Assembly: GCA_910583615.1 (NCBI GenBank)
Contig: CAJTXP010000044.1
Span: forward strand, 1-31,742
From: an uncultured Lachnospiraceae bacterium
GTDB lineage: Bacteria > Bacillota > Clostridia > Lachnospirales > Lachnospiraceae
Reading direction: 5' to 3'
Length of the DNA stretch: 31,742 nt
Below the pieces are notes generated by a model. The model had not been told where the DNA came from. It saw only the letters and a program-made list of their open reading frames with translations, and ran no database searches. The position numbers and the translations under genes are program-made. Within the stretch, counting starts at the first letter, position 1; every line of letters begins with the position of its first letter. Positions 1 through 6,906 of this stretch are shown one piece after another.

Positions 1-361
1 ACAGCATCTGAAACGAAGTCTTCAGGCAGTCTGTGCCAAATGCAAGATTCAGGATGAACATGTGAATGGACATTCCCAAAATGAAAATAACTGTGAAGAT
101 ACAGCAGGCCGACAAAATCCGGGTAACAGCCAATTTCATGCGTCCGTATTTCGTGCAGCGCAAAATACTGTCACTGCCGGTCTGATATTCACTGGCAAAA
201 GCCGGAGCGGCAGCAGCAACACAAAGGATGGATAAAACCAGAATATACAATGTTGTATAATCAAATGCGTCCCTGCTCATGCCGGGGTACAGGTAAAATG
301 GCTGTTCCACATCTGCATACCTGCCTGCGGCAAACTGTCCGGCTGTCGGATAAGGCTGGCA
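1..361 (-). pseudogene. ABC-2 type permease fragment
   Basis: An open minus-strand frame runs off the left edge of the window. It contains two hydrophobic stretches, one around TTLYILVLSILCVAAAA and one around ACCIFTVIFILGMSI. Between them lies a polar loop with SEYQTGSDSILRCTKYGR, the type of cytoplasmic loop seen in ABC-2 permeases of peptide-antibiotic resistance and lantibiotic immunity transporters. The frame has no start codon of its own. It is joined out of frame to the first codons of an ABC ATPase gene at about position 360, so a deletion appears to have removed nearly all of the ATPase and the permease N-terminus. The family assignment rests on topology and the loop motif, so the exact type is uncertain. 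Confidence 0.5.
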
Positions 362-420
362 TCATCCACAACCCTCTTGTCTTTAAACCGTTTACTTAAC
401 TTTTCAATTTTCAGTTCCAT
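277..420 (-). pseudogene. ABC transporter ATPase, N-terminal stub
   Basis: The frame starts with ATG at 420, preceded by a good RBS (AAAGGAGTGG). The first codons read MELKIEKLSKRFKDKRVVDD, the usual opening of an ABC transporter ATPase before the Walker A motif. The homology stops after about 20 codons, the frame runs into unrelated sequence, and a TGA follows at 277-279. No Walker A, signature or Walker B motif is present, so no functional ATPase can be made. The promoter-proximal part has survived a deletion that fused it to the permease remnant downstream. Confidence 0.6.
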
Positions 421-468
421 TACACCACTCCTTTTCCAATCCTGTTTCCAGGGGCTTTATATGGCGGC

Positions 469-511
469 AAATGCCCCTGTCCAGCAACGATTGTACCATA
501 CAGGGGCATTT
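469..511. repeat. 11-bp inverted repeat upstream of the ABC stub
   Basis: The arms at 469-479 (AAATGCCCCTG) and 501-511 (CAGGGGCATTT) are perfectly complementary and are separated by 21 bases. The repeat lies about 50 bases upstream of the ABC ATPase start. It could be a VanR-type operator or a hairpin in the leader. The sequence alone does not decide. Confidence 0.5.
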
Positions 512-560
512 CAATCTCAAATCTGGGAATGGAATAATCCTAAGAATTTCCTAATACTTG

Positions 561-590
561 ACTGTGAAATGCTTTTTTGCATTTCACAGT
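561..590. repeat. 12-bp perfect inverted repeat with T6 loop
   Basis: The arms ACTGTGAAATGC (561-572) and GCATTTCACAGT (579-590) are perfect complements around a TTTTTT loop. The structure lies between the end of the kinase remnant and the ABC stub. No T-tail follows the stem on either strand, so it is not a classical intrinsic terminator. It may be an mRNA hairpin or an operator. Confidence 0.6.
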
Positions 591-607
591 ATAGAGCGTA
601 TATTTTC

Positions 608-1285
608 CTAATCAGAAACCGGCAGCGTAATTGTAAATGTGACCGTTTCCCCATTGCTCTGTGCCGTTATCTCACCACCATGCAGGCTGATGATCTCCTT
701 TGCAATAGAAAGGCCAAGCCCCGCCCCGCCGGTGTCTGACAGCCGGGCCTCGTCTAGACGGCTGAACTTCTCAAAGATATGCACCAGCTTATCTTCCGGG
801 ATTGTCTGCCCGTGGTTTCGGAATACGACCACGGCATTTCTGCCTTTCTTTTCTGCCGATATGCTGATCTCCGTATCCGGATAACTGTAAACTGCTGCAT
901 TTTTCAAAAGATTATTAAATACCCTTGCCAGCTTTTCCGGATCGCCTGTTACAACCAGCCCGTCCCCGGCAGAAATTTTGGCAGTGTTCCCTCTTGCGGG
1001 CAAGGCAGGATACAGCTCATCTGCCACCTGGAATAAAAGGGCATATAAATCAACCTGCATTTTCTGTAGCTACACTGCTGCCGTATGATAGCGCGTGATT
1101 TCAAATAACTCATTGATCAGCATTTCCAGACGTTCTGATTTTTCAAGGGCAATTCCCACATACTTCGCTTTTTGCTCTGCGGGCATATCCGGGGCTTCGT
1201 CAAGCAGCTCTGTTTTTTCATGAAACACCTCCATCGTGCTCCTGATTCTGTACAACTTGTGGGCTGATAATTGCAGTTTGAACAA
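608..1285 (-). pseudogene. VanS-like sensor histidine kinase, broken
   Basis: Two minus-strand segments in the same frame (1070-1285 and 608-1060) are separated by an in-frame TAG at 1070-1072. The upstream segment has LLDEAPDMPAEQKAKYVGI and INELFEITRY, typical of the dimerisation domain of VanS-type kinases. The downstream segment carries the ATPase boxes: NNLLKNAAVYS (N box), FEKFSRLDEAR (F box) and TGGAGLGLSIAKEI (G box). The expected H-box (HDIKTPLTS-like) and the whole membrane and sensor portion are missing, replaced by unrelated codons before FHEKTELLDEAP. The gene therefore carries both a large deletion and a nonsense mutation. It sits just downstream of a truncated VanR-like regulator, as in vanRS pairs. 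Confidence 0.8.
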
Positions 1286-1306
1286 TATGATCCATACCGG
1301 CAGGGG

Positions 1307-1832
1307 TCATATCTTATAACCCACTCCCCATACTGTTTTTATATATTTTGGCTTTTCTGCCGTATCTTTCAGTTTCTCCCTCAAATGGCGGACATGTACT
1401 GTAATCATGCTGCTGTTCCTGCTGTAGTATTCATCTTCCCACACCTTGTGAAACAGCTCTTCCAAAGTCACGACCATGCCCTGGTTTTCCAGCAGAATGC
1501 GCAGGATGGAAAACTCCGTAGGCGTTAAAGACACAGCCTCCCCGCCAAGCTCACATTCATAGGTCTGCATATTAAGAACCAGCTTTTTATAAGTAAGGAC
1601 TTTTGCGGGCTCATTTTCCGGCAGTGCCGGGGTATACTTTTTATATCTCCGAAGCTGTGCCTTCACCCTGGCGATCAGTTCAAGGGGACGGAATGGTTTT
1701 GTCACATAATCATCCGCTCCCAGCGTCAGTCCTGTAATCTTATCCGTTTCCTCATCTTTTGCCGTCAGCATGATCACAGGGTAGGTATATTTTTCACGAA
1801 TTTTCTGACAAAGGGTAAATCCGTTGATCCCT
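1307..1832 (-). pseudogene. VanR-like OmpR-family response regulator, N-terminally truncated
   Basis: The readable frame covers the C-terminal half of the receiver domain (VIMLTAKDE, LGADDYVTKPF with the conserved Lys) and a full OmpR/PhoB winged helix (LTPTEFSILRILL, ITVHVRHLREKL, VWGVGYKI at the end). Homology extends upstream to GINGFTLCQKIREKY near 1832 and then stops at in-frame stop codons. The acidic pocket and the phospho-acceptor Asp that should precede GINGF are absent. It is therefore a remnant that cannot be phosphorylated. It is the upstream partner of the broken VanS-like kinase. Confidence 0.8.
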
Positions 1833-1948
1833 CTATGTTATAGCAATCTGTTCCTATGAATTTATCATATTTTCTTTCAAAAATCCCAATAAAACGCATG
1901 AGATATTATTAAGATTCTCCTAATCCCGCTAAATATCCGCCAAAATTG

Positions 1949-2110
1949 TCATTTATACTCTCTCCCAACGTATAAAGAAATCGCCTGAGCCTGCCCAAAA
2001 ACCTGATTGCATAAAAAGTCTCCGGCCGCTGCGGACGGCCGGTCAAACCGGGAGAGATCATAAGATGCAAGATATACCCTCTCTTCCTCCGTAATCCTGT
2101 AACCGCTCAT
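1949..2110 (-). pseudogene. Short ORF, possible NUDIX-type N-terminal remnant
   Basis: A 53-codon frame begins with ATG at 2110 behind a weak purine-rich RBS. Its start, with ITEEERVYLASYD and RFDRPS, resembles the N-terminus of some clostridial NUDIX proteins. The NUDIX box is absent, and the remainder coincides with a GC-rich hairpin that looks like a terminator. It may be a gene fragment or a chance frame. The rest of 1833-2248 shows no other gene. Confidence 0.22.
2012..2042 (-). terminator. Rho-independent terminator (minus strand)
   Basis: A 7-bp perfect GC stem (CCGGCCG at 2022-2028 with CGGCCGG at 2036-2042, 7-base loop) is followed on the minus strand by GAGAC and five Ts. It lies about 200 bases past the stop of the GHKL kinase. 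It could end the kinase transcript or be left over from the decayed locus. Confidence 0.5.
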
Positions 2111-2248
2111 ATTTTCTGCCTCTGCCCTTTCTCTGATATAAATTATATGATAATATCTAAATGCAGAATCGTCAACCCATGTATGGGACCGACGCCGCTT
2201 CCTGTATTCCTTTTATTTTCTCCGCATCTGCAACCAGCTTTTTCTGCT

Positions 2249-3550
2249 CTATGAATGCCTCAGGCTGATGATCTGGATAAAGCAGTCCTCTTCTTCCCGG
2301 CAACCGTATTCACCGTGATATTTCTCTGTAATCCGATAGATGTTTTCCATCCCGAATCCATGGAGTCTCCTGTCTTTTTTGCGGCTCTCCAGACCGGGAT
2401 TTTCCTGAAATACAGAGTGTCCGATGCTGTTCAGAAGCTGAAGTTCCGTCTCTCCTTTCTGACTGGTCAACACCAGCTCCAGACGCCTTTCCCGCTCTTT
2501 TGACACTTCCATGCATGCTTCAATCCCATTGCTGAACAGATTATACAAAAGTATCCCCATATCCATGCTGTCGATTTCCCCAGGGCTTCCCAGAATCGAA
2601 TAGTGAAACCGGATTCCCTTTTCCTGGCACTCCTGCGCCGTTCGGATCAATGCCGCATTCAGTCCTTCATTGCCGGTATCCTTCGGTAATTCCGGAAACC
2701 GGGACAATGCGCCCTGCAGCGCTTCCATATGATCCCGTACTTCTTCATATTTTCCATTTTGCACCAGACGGTAAAGCACATCCAGTTTTCCTTTCAGATC
2801 ATGTCGGAACCGGTTTACCTCCCTTACCATCCTGCACAGGTCTTCCAGGCTCTCCTGCTGTCTGTCCTCCTGCTCTTTCTTCCAGGACAGTTCCAGATTT
2901 TCTTCCCGGTATTTCCACAGCTTCCAATGACACAGTTCCAGCAGCAGAACCAGGCCGAAAAGCCCTCCCATGATCCCTATGGTCAGACAGTACCGCATTC
3001 CCTGATCTTCAACTCCAAGTTCCAGACTGAACATTCCATGCGCCAGAAAAAACATTACCAGAAAAGCCAGCACGATCATCCAGTCCTCCGCGGTTCCCAC
3101 CGTCCCCTTTTTTCGGTATATCCCGGTCACTGCTCTTCCCATGGCAAATTTCAGCATCGCCACAGACAGGAACGCATAGTACCGCATTCCCCACTCCGCC
3201 TCTACCAGTTCCCTCAAATCCCTTCCTGTCACCAGCCCAAGAACCCCATATGCTGCATAGGAGCCAATCAACACGATCACCATCCAAAGAATTCCATAGA
3301 ACAGGAGTTCTCCCGGCTTCCCTTTCAGTGCTGCCAGACCATAGATGGTAACGATCACCCCATAAACAAATCCCAGCACGCTTTCAAAAACCGTAATTCT
3401 TCCAAACACTGCAACCGTCAGAAAATAAACGCCGCAGCCGGCCAGAAAGCAGAGTATCCGCAGGATTCCCCGATATTTTTTCTGAAAACCATGATCCATA
3501 TATTCTATGGCAATTACCGCCGAGAGCATATTGCTGAGACATGTCTCCAT
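2249..3550 (-). CDS. AgrC-like sensor histidine kinase (GHKL ATPase)
   Basis: This 433-residue membrane kinase probably senses an extracellular peptide and phosphorylates the LytTR regulator encoded 15 bases upstream. Residues 1-210 form about six hydrophobic segments with short loops, the AgrC/LytS topology, and residues 211-245 are a charged linker. The H-box is RFRHDLKGKLD with His at about 250, followed by the GHKL-type ATPase: N box LFSNGIEACM (around 330) and G box HGFGMENIYRITEKYHGEY near the C-terminus. The start has a GGGGGAGAC-type RBS. No agrB or agrD gene is nearby, so the cue is unlikely to be a standard cyclic thiolactone. The adjacent Cys-rich peptide is the obvious candidate ligand, which is inference. 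The kinase class is secure. Confidence 0.88.
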   Translation of the reverse strand: METCLSNMLSAVIAIEYMDHGFQKKYRGILRILCFLAGCGVYFLTVAVFGRITVFESVLGFVYGVIVTIYGLAALKGKPGELLFYGILWMVIVLIGSYAAYGVLGLVTGRDLRELVEAEWGMRYYAFLSVAMLKFAMGRAVTGIYRKKGTVGTAEDWMIVLAFLVMFFLAHGMFSLELGVEDQGMRYCLTIGIMGGLFGLVLLLELCHWKLWKYREENLELSWKKEQEDRQQESLEDLCRMVREVNRFRHDLKGKLDVLYRLVQNGKYEEVRDHMEALQGALSRFPELPKDTGNEGLNAALIRTAQECQEKGIRFHYSILGSPGEIDSMDMGILLYNLFSNGIEACMEVSKERERRLELVLTSQKGETELQLLNSIGHSVFQENPGLESRKKDRRLHGFGMENIYRITEKYHGEYGCREEEDCFIQIISLRHS

Positions 3551-3565
3551 TCCTGTCTCCCCCTG

Positions 3566-4291
3566 TCAGTTTTTTCCATACCGATGCATGGTCTGGCATA
3601 CCATTTTTTTCCGGTCTCTTCCCATTTCCACACGAACATCCCCATAGAGCAGTACTTCCTGTCTCTCTATCTTCTGCACATACCTCTGGTTCACAAGATA
3701 GTTTTTATGCACCCGAAGAAATCCATAAGGCGCCAGATCCTCCTCCAGAGACCGCAGGCTTCCGTATTTTTTCAGACACAGTCCCTGAACCGTCCGGAAT
3801 ATCAGCGTATGTTTCATATATTCCACATACAGGATGTCTCCAATATTCACTTCTTTAAAAGTATGTCCATCCTTCAGCCGGCAGGTCAGCCGCATCCATG
3901 AGGCCTGCTGCATATATTTGTACATGGCCCGGTACATATCCTGTTCCAGCGCAGATTTCCGTATAAACCACAGAGGTGCATATTCATAGGAGTCAAATAC
4001 AAAATGCTCATAATTGGAGATAAAGATCAGGCATGTTCCGGGAACCTGCATACTCAGCTTCGATGCCAGGCCAAACCCGTCCATCCCGGGCATCTCAACA
4101 TCCAAAAAGACCAGATGAAAACGTTCTTCCAGCGCTGCCTCATACAATTCATTTCCCTCTGTAAAACCGTGCAGTTCATACGCTTCCTGATATCCCATTT
4201 TTTTCATGGTGTTTTCCATCGCTTCCTGAACCCGTTCCACATCCTCCGGCCGGTCATCACAGACCGCCATGCATAACTGCTTTCGTTCCAT
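3566..4291 (-). CDS. AgrA-like response regulator with LytTR DNA-binding domain
   Basis: This 241-residue regulator has an N-terminal receiver (CDDRPEDVE acidic pocket near residue 11, phospho-acceptor Asp at about 64 in LVFLDVEMPGMDG). The C-terminal LytTR domain, from about 140, contains ILYVEYMKHTLIF, GSLRSLEEDL and FLRVHKNYLVN. LytTR regulators bind direct repeats upstream of target promoters. The RBS GAGGTG lies 8 bases before ATG at 4291. The gene is read ahead of the kinase gene as a two-gene operon with a recognisable promoter at 4356-4383. It lies directly downstream of the Cys-rich peptide gene and its terminator, so it plausibly controls that peptide locus or the large operon nearby. 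Confidence 0.9.
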   Translation of the reverse strand: MERKQLCMAVCDDRPEDVERVQEAMENTMKKMGYQEAYELHGFTEGNELYEAALEERFHLVFLDVEMPGMDGFGLASKLSMQVPGTCLIFISNYEHFVFDSYEYAPLWFIRKSALEQDMYRAMYKYMQQASWMRLTCRLKDGHTFKEVNIGDILYVEYMKHTLIFRTVQGLCLKKYGSLRSLEEDLAPYGFLRVHKNYLVNQRYVQKIERQEVLLYGDVRVEMGRDRKKMVCQTMHRYGKN

Positions 4292-4355
4292 GGTCCATCA
4301 CCTCAATACCTGTACATTTTCTTTCTCAAACAGAAAATTCACCGGTTCCAATGTA

Positions 4356-4383
4356 ATTATACTCTTTTTTGTCCGCTTTTCAA
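4356..4383 (-). promoter_or_regulatory. Sigma-A-type promoter of the two-component operon
   Basis: On the minus strand a TTGAAA -35 (4378-4383) is followed after 16 bases by a perfect TATAAT -10 (4356-4361). It sits about 65 bases upstream of the response regulator start and inside the gap after the peptide terminator, so the regulator pair can be transcribed independently of the peptide. Confidence 0.7.
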
Positions 4384-4450
4384 TCAAAGCCTTGAAAACA
4401 CTCACAGCCATGGCTGATTATGGTTAACCCGGAAATGTGTTTTCACGACA

Positions 4451-4486
4451 GAAAAACGGAGAAAAGACAGATTGTCCCTTCTCCGT
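4451..4486 (-). terminator. Rho-independent terminator after the Cys-rich peptide gene
   Basis: The arms ACGGAGAA (4456-4463) and TTCTCCGT (4479-4486) are perfect complements, with an inner GACA/TGTC pairing. On the minus strand the stem is followed by a run of five Ts. It lies about 22 bases past the peptide stop codon. Its position supports the peptide gene as a real transcribed unit. Confidence 0.8.
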
Positions 4487-4507
4487 TTCTCCCTGTTTCC
4501 GGTTATA

Positions 4508-4687
4508 TTACATGCAACACGCAATATTGTCGCAGATGCAGCCGCATAAGGATTTTGTAAGATTCCATTCAAATGCAACGCAATCATAACAGCATGCGGA
4601 ACCGCAGAGTGTTTTCTGCTGTTCCCCGCCGCCGTTGGACTGGTCTGCTGACTGGTCATCATACTCATTCTGCAGATTTTTCGACAT
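4508..4687 (-). CDS. Cys-rich RiPP precursor candidate (59 aa)
   Basis: The ATG at 4687 is preceded, seven bases upstream, by a perfect GGAGG, the strongest signal in the area. Residues 1-27 form a hydrophilic, acidic, Cys-free leader-like part (MSKNLQNEYDD, then SADQSNGGGEQQ). Residues 28-59 form a core with nine Cys: a CGSACCYDC cluster at 28-36 and a CGCICDNIACCM cluster at 48-59, separated by VAFEWNLTKSL. A sharp boundary between a Cys-free leader and a dense Cys core is typical of ranthipeptide, sactipeptide or other Cys-rich RiPP precursors. A terminator follows directly. Upstream on the same strand are a SPASM-like protein and a DUF5685 protein, plausible maturation partners, and downstream is an Agr-like two-component pair. 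I do not recognise the peptide family, and disulfide or metal-binding alternatives remain open. Confidence 0.75.
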   Translation of the reverse strand: MSKNLQNEYDDQSADQSNGGGEQQKTLCGSACCYDCVAFEWNLTKSLCGCICDNIACCM

Positions 4688-4819
4688 TGTTTTTCCTCCC
4701 TCCCGTCACTGTCTTCATTCTATGTATAAACGGCGCCAAAGTCCGGCGCTCACAGAGCTTCGGCCCGTGCGCTGTTTATCACCAGCCATTCATAAGAACC
4801 GGCTTCCGTATCCGTCTTT

Positions 4820-5788
4820 TTACGCCCCGTGTTCTTCCGGTATAAACCCAAAAGCCACTGTGCTTAAGAACATCTGGCGTATTACCGGATTTTCTATATC
4901 AGCAAAGTAATTTCTGCTGTGTTTTGTTAGAAACGAACGGATATATGCAATCTTTTTCTGATAATTCCTGCAATCCTCTTCCGAGGAAGATTTTAACGGG
5001 CATCCGCCCCTGCAGACAGAAAAAGACCCGCATTCTGCCTGACAATGACGCCGTCCTTCCACTGCGCGCTCCAGGATTCTGTTGTAATTCTCATCGAATA
5101 ATTCTTCTGAACGCCCGGAAAGCCTGTGCATCCGGCTTCCCTCCCGCTTTTTCCCGCAGAACCAGAGCATCCCGTCCTGATCCAGACAGAGATATTTTCC
5201 CAGGCAGGAACTGTGTTCACATTTTCCCATCCATATTCCGGTCATCAGGTATCCTGTAATCTCCCGAAACGGCAAAAGCCAGCATGCTTTCTGGTCAGAC
5301 GCCCAGTTCCGGAACCATTCTGCATATTCCTCACTGCTGATATTCGACTCATCAAAGGACAGGGGAATCCCAGCACATTTCAGCCGTTCATACTCCTTCC
5401 GGAGACTTTTGTAATCGGTCCCGCTCATTCGTATTTCTTCCAGCAACATTTTCCGTCCTGCTTTTCGCACTGTTTTTTCCGTCAGAGACGGCGAGGACAG
5501 AAGAACCACCTCAAAACCATATCGGTTCAGAAATCTCCGGAGTCTGTATACTTCCCTCCACTGGCCGGTTTCTACAATACAGCATACGGAAAACTCCTTT
5601 CCGGTTCCCTGCTGATATATCATCGCCGCTATCTCCTCAATCAGCTGACGCCTCAAACGTATTTTGCAGAATCTCCATTTTATGGTAAGACGCAGATACT
5701 CCTCTTTCAGAACCCGTTCCAGGAGGCAGGTAACCTCTTCCCTTCTCTGCAGCTCAAATTCTTCTATCACCAGATATTTTTCTTTCAT
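4820..5788 (-). CDS. SPASM-domain protein lacking the radical SAM CX3CX2C motif
   Basis: This 322-residue protein has a C-terminal half that reads as a SPASM/twitch auxiliary Fe-S domain: Cys 190, 195, 201, 211, 249, 253, 259, 263 and 273. These include CLDQDGMLWFC and the typical closing CRGGCP. The N-terminal half has strand-helix text like a partial TIM barrel (EVYRLRRFLNRYGFEVVLLSS) but no CX3CX2C cluster motif and no GGEP motif, so it should not cleave SAM. It may be a degenerate partner that binds the peptide or donates electrons. The ATG overlaps the stop of the DUF5685 gene (ATGA). The Cys-rich peptide starts 132 bases downstream. Placement in the SPASM family is fairly sure, but the role is inferred. 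Confidence 0.7.
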   Translation of the reverse strand: MKEKYLVIEEFELQRREEVTCLLERVLKEEYLRLTIKWRFCKIRLRRQLIEEIAAMIYQQGTGKEFSVCCIVETGQWREVYRLRRFLNRYGFEVVLLSSPSLTEKTVRKAGRKMLLEEIRMSGTDYKSLRKEYERLKCAGIPLSFDESNISSEEYAEWFRNWASDQKACWLLPFREITGYLMTGIWMGKCEHSSCLGKYLCLDQDGMLWFCGKKREGSRMHRLSGRSEELFDENYNRILERAVEGRRHCQAECGSFSVCRGGCPLKSSSEEDCRNYQKKIAYIRSFLTKHSRNYFADIENPVIRQMFLSTVAFGFIPEEHGA

Positions 5789-6666
5789 ATCAGCCTTCCC
5801 GCCTGTTCCCAGATACTTCCCAGCTTCAGTTTCAGCTGTTTTCTGCCGGACAGGATCCTGGCAGTCGTAGCCGGAATACCGGCTGTCAAAAGATGCGCCA
5901 GAAGCCGCTCCTCCGTACTGTGTACCGGAAGCATTTTATGCACTGCTGCAATCTCCTCATACAGATGCCGGAGGTCTTCGCCGATGGTCAGGATATAACG
6001 TCTGGAATATTCATAAAATGTTTCCGCATCTTCTTTTTTCAGAGGATTGAACTTTTTCTCTTTAAAATCTTCTTCATAATCATCCAGGGCGTCAATATAA
6101 TAAATCCATTTTGAAATACACCGGATATACCTGCGTTCCCACTCCTTCAGAGCCCTGCACGCAGACATGGTATGTTCCATCATATCTGCAAAGCATTCTT
6201 CAATCTCCCTGACGCCGCTGTTCTGCTGCTCCAGTACATAAATATCACCGTATCCTTTCTCAATCGCACGCGCCATATCCGGATACCTTTTCTGCGCTCT
6301 GCGGATCTTTCTGGCAAGCAACAGCTTTCCTGCATATGCTTTCAGGGAACGGTCGTCATTGATATCATCCTTCAGTTTTTCATTCACAAGCAGAAGATTG
6401 ACTGCTCCCATCTGTCCCCATATGCTCTGGCAAAACAGGCTCCTGCATTCCCTGCACTGTCCAAAACAGGGTTCCCTTTCCATTAAAGGATCCGCATGGC
6501 ACTGGAGTACAATGCCCAGAAGCGCCACATCATAACTCAATAAAAGCCTGCTCACCTGCCCGTAATGAAACTCCAGGCCAAAACAGGTTCCGCAGTAGTA
6601 GTTCCGATAACACCTCTGCATCTTCCATGTCATGAACTGCCTTTGCATTGTCAGATATCCAAACAT
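5785..6666 (-). CDS. DUF5685-type protein
   Basis: The protein begins MFGYL and continues with NYYCGTCFGLEFHYG and LLLSYDVALLG, matching my memory of DUF5685 proteins, which open with MFGY and a YCGLC-like motif. Further marks are a Cys group (Cys 67, 71, 74 and 79 of the 293-residue form), KLKDDINDD near residue 100, and a C-terminal WIYYIDALDDYEEDFK. The frame is open to an ATG at 6774, but I prefer 6666 because the family starts there and an AGAGG lies about 10 bases upstream. The helical, Asp-rich text loosely recalls prenyl-synthase-like all-alpha folds, but no function is established. It overlaps the SPASM gene by ATGA, so the two proteins probably act together. Confidence 0.7.
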   Translation of the reverse strand: MFGYLTMQRQFMTWKMQRCYRNYYCGTCFGLEFHYGQVSRLLLSYDVALLGIVLQCHADPLMEREPCFGQCRECRSLFCQSIWGQMGAVNLLLVNEKLKDDINDDRSLKAYAGKLLLARKIRRAQKRYPDMARAIEKGYGDIYVLEQQNSGVREIEECFADMMEHTMSACRALKEWERRYIRCISKWIYYIDALDDYEEDFKEKKFNPLKKEDAETFYEYSRRYILTIGEDLRHLYEEIAAVHKMLPVHSTEERLLAHLLTAGIPATTARILSGRKQLKLKLGSIWEQAGRLI

Positions 6667-6906
6667 TGATCCTAAACCTCTTTCTGATGCATCCCAAACC
6701 TGCTTCTGATGCCATTCATCCATTTCGATCTTAGTATTTCCGGGACGATTCGACAATAAAGTAAAGATTAACATTTTCCAGGATCACACCACGGAAATAA
6801 TGTCATACTTCAAATTGTTAAAATCTACTTGCTTGTACTCATCAGGCAAAATTGTTATTTTTTCTGGAACGGGTTTTACAGGGAAAAAGTGTAAGGATGA
6901 AATAAA

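Noticed and set aside
2729..3901. 390-codon plus-strand frame opposite the GHKL kinase
   Set aside because: Low-complexity composition rich in His, Pro and Ser. It is the antisense shadow of a kinase and response regulator with clear motifs.
5126..5998. 290-codon plus-strand frame
   Set aside because: Antisense to the SPASM and DUF5685 genes, no RBS, Phe/Pro/Ser-rich shadow composition.
6667..6774. 36-codon N-terminal extension of the DUF5685 protein
   Set aside because: Family members start at MFGY as far as I recall, and an AGAGG lies before the ATG at 6666. The extension has no family-like text.
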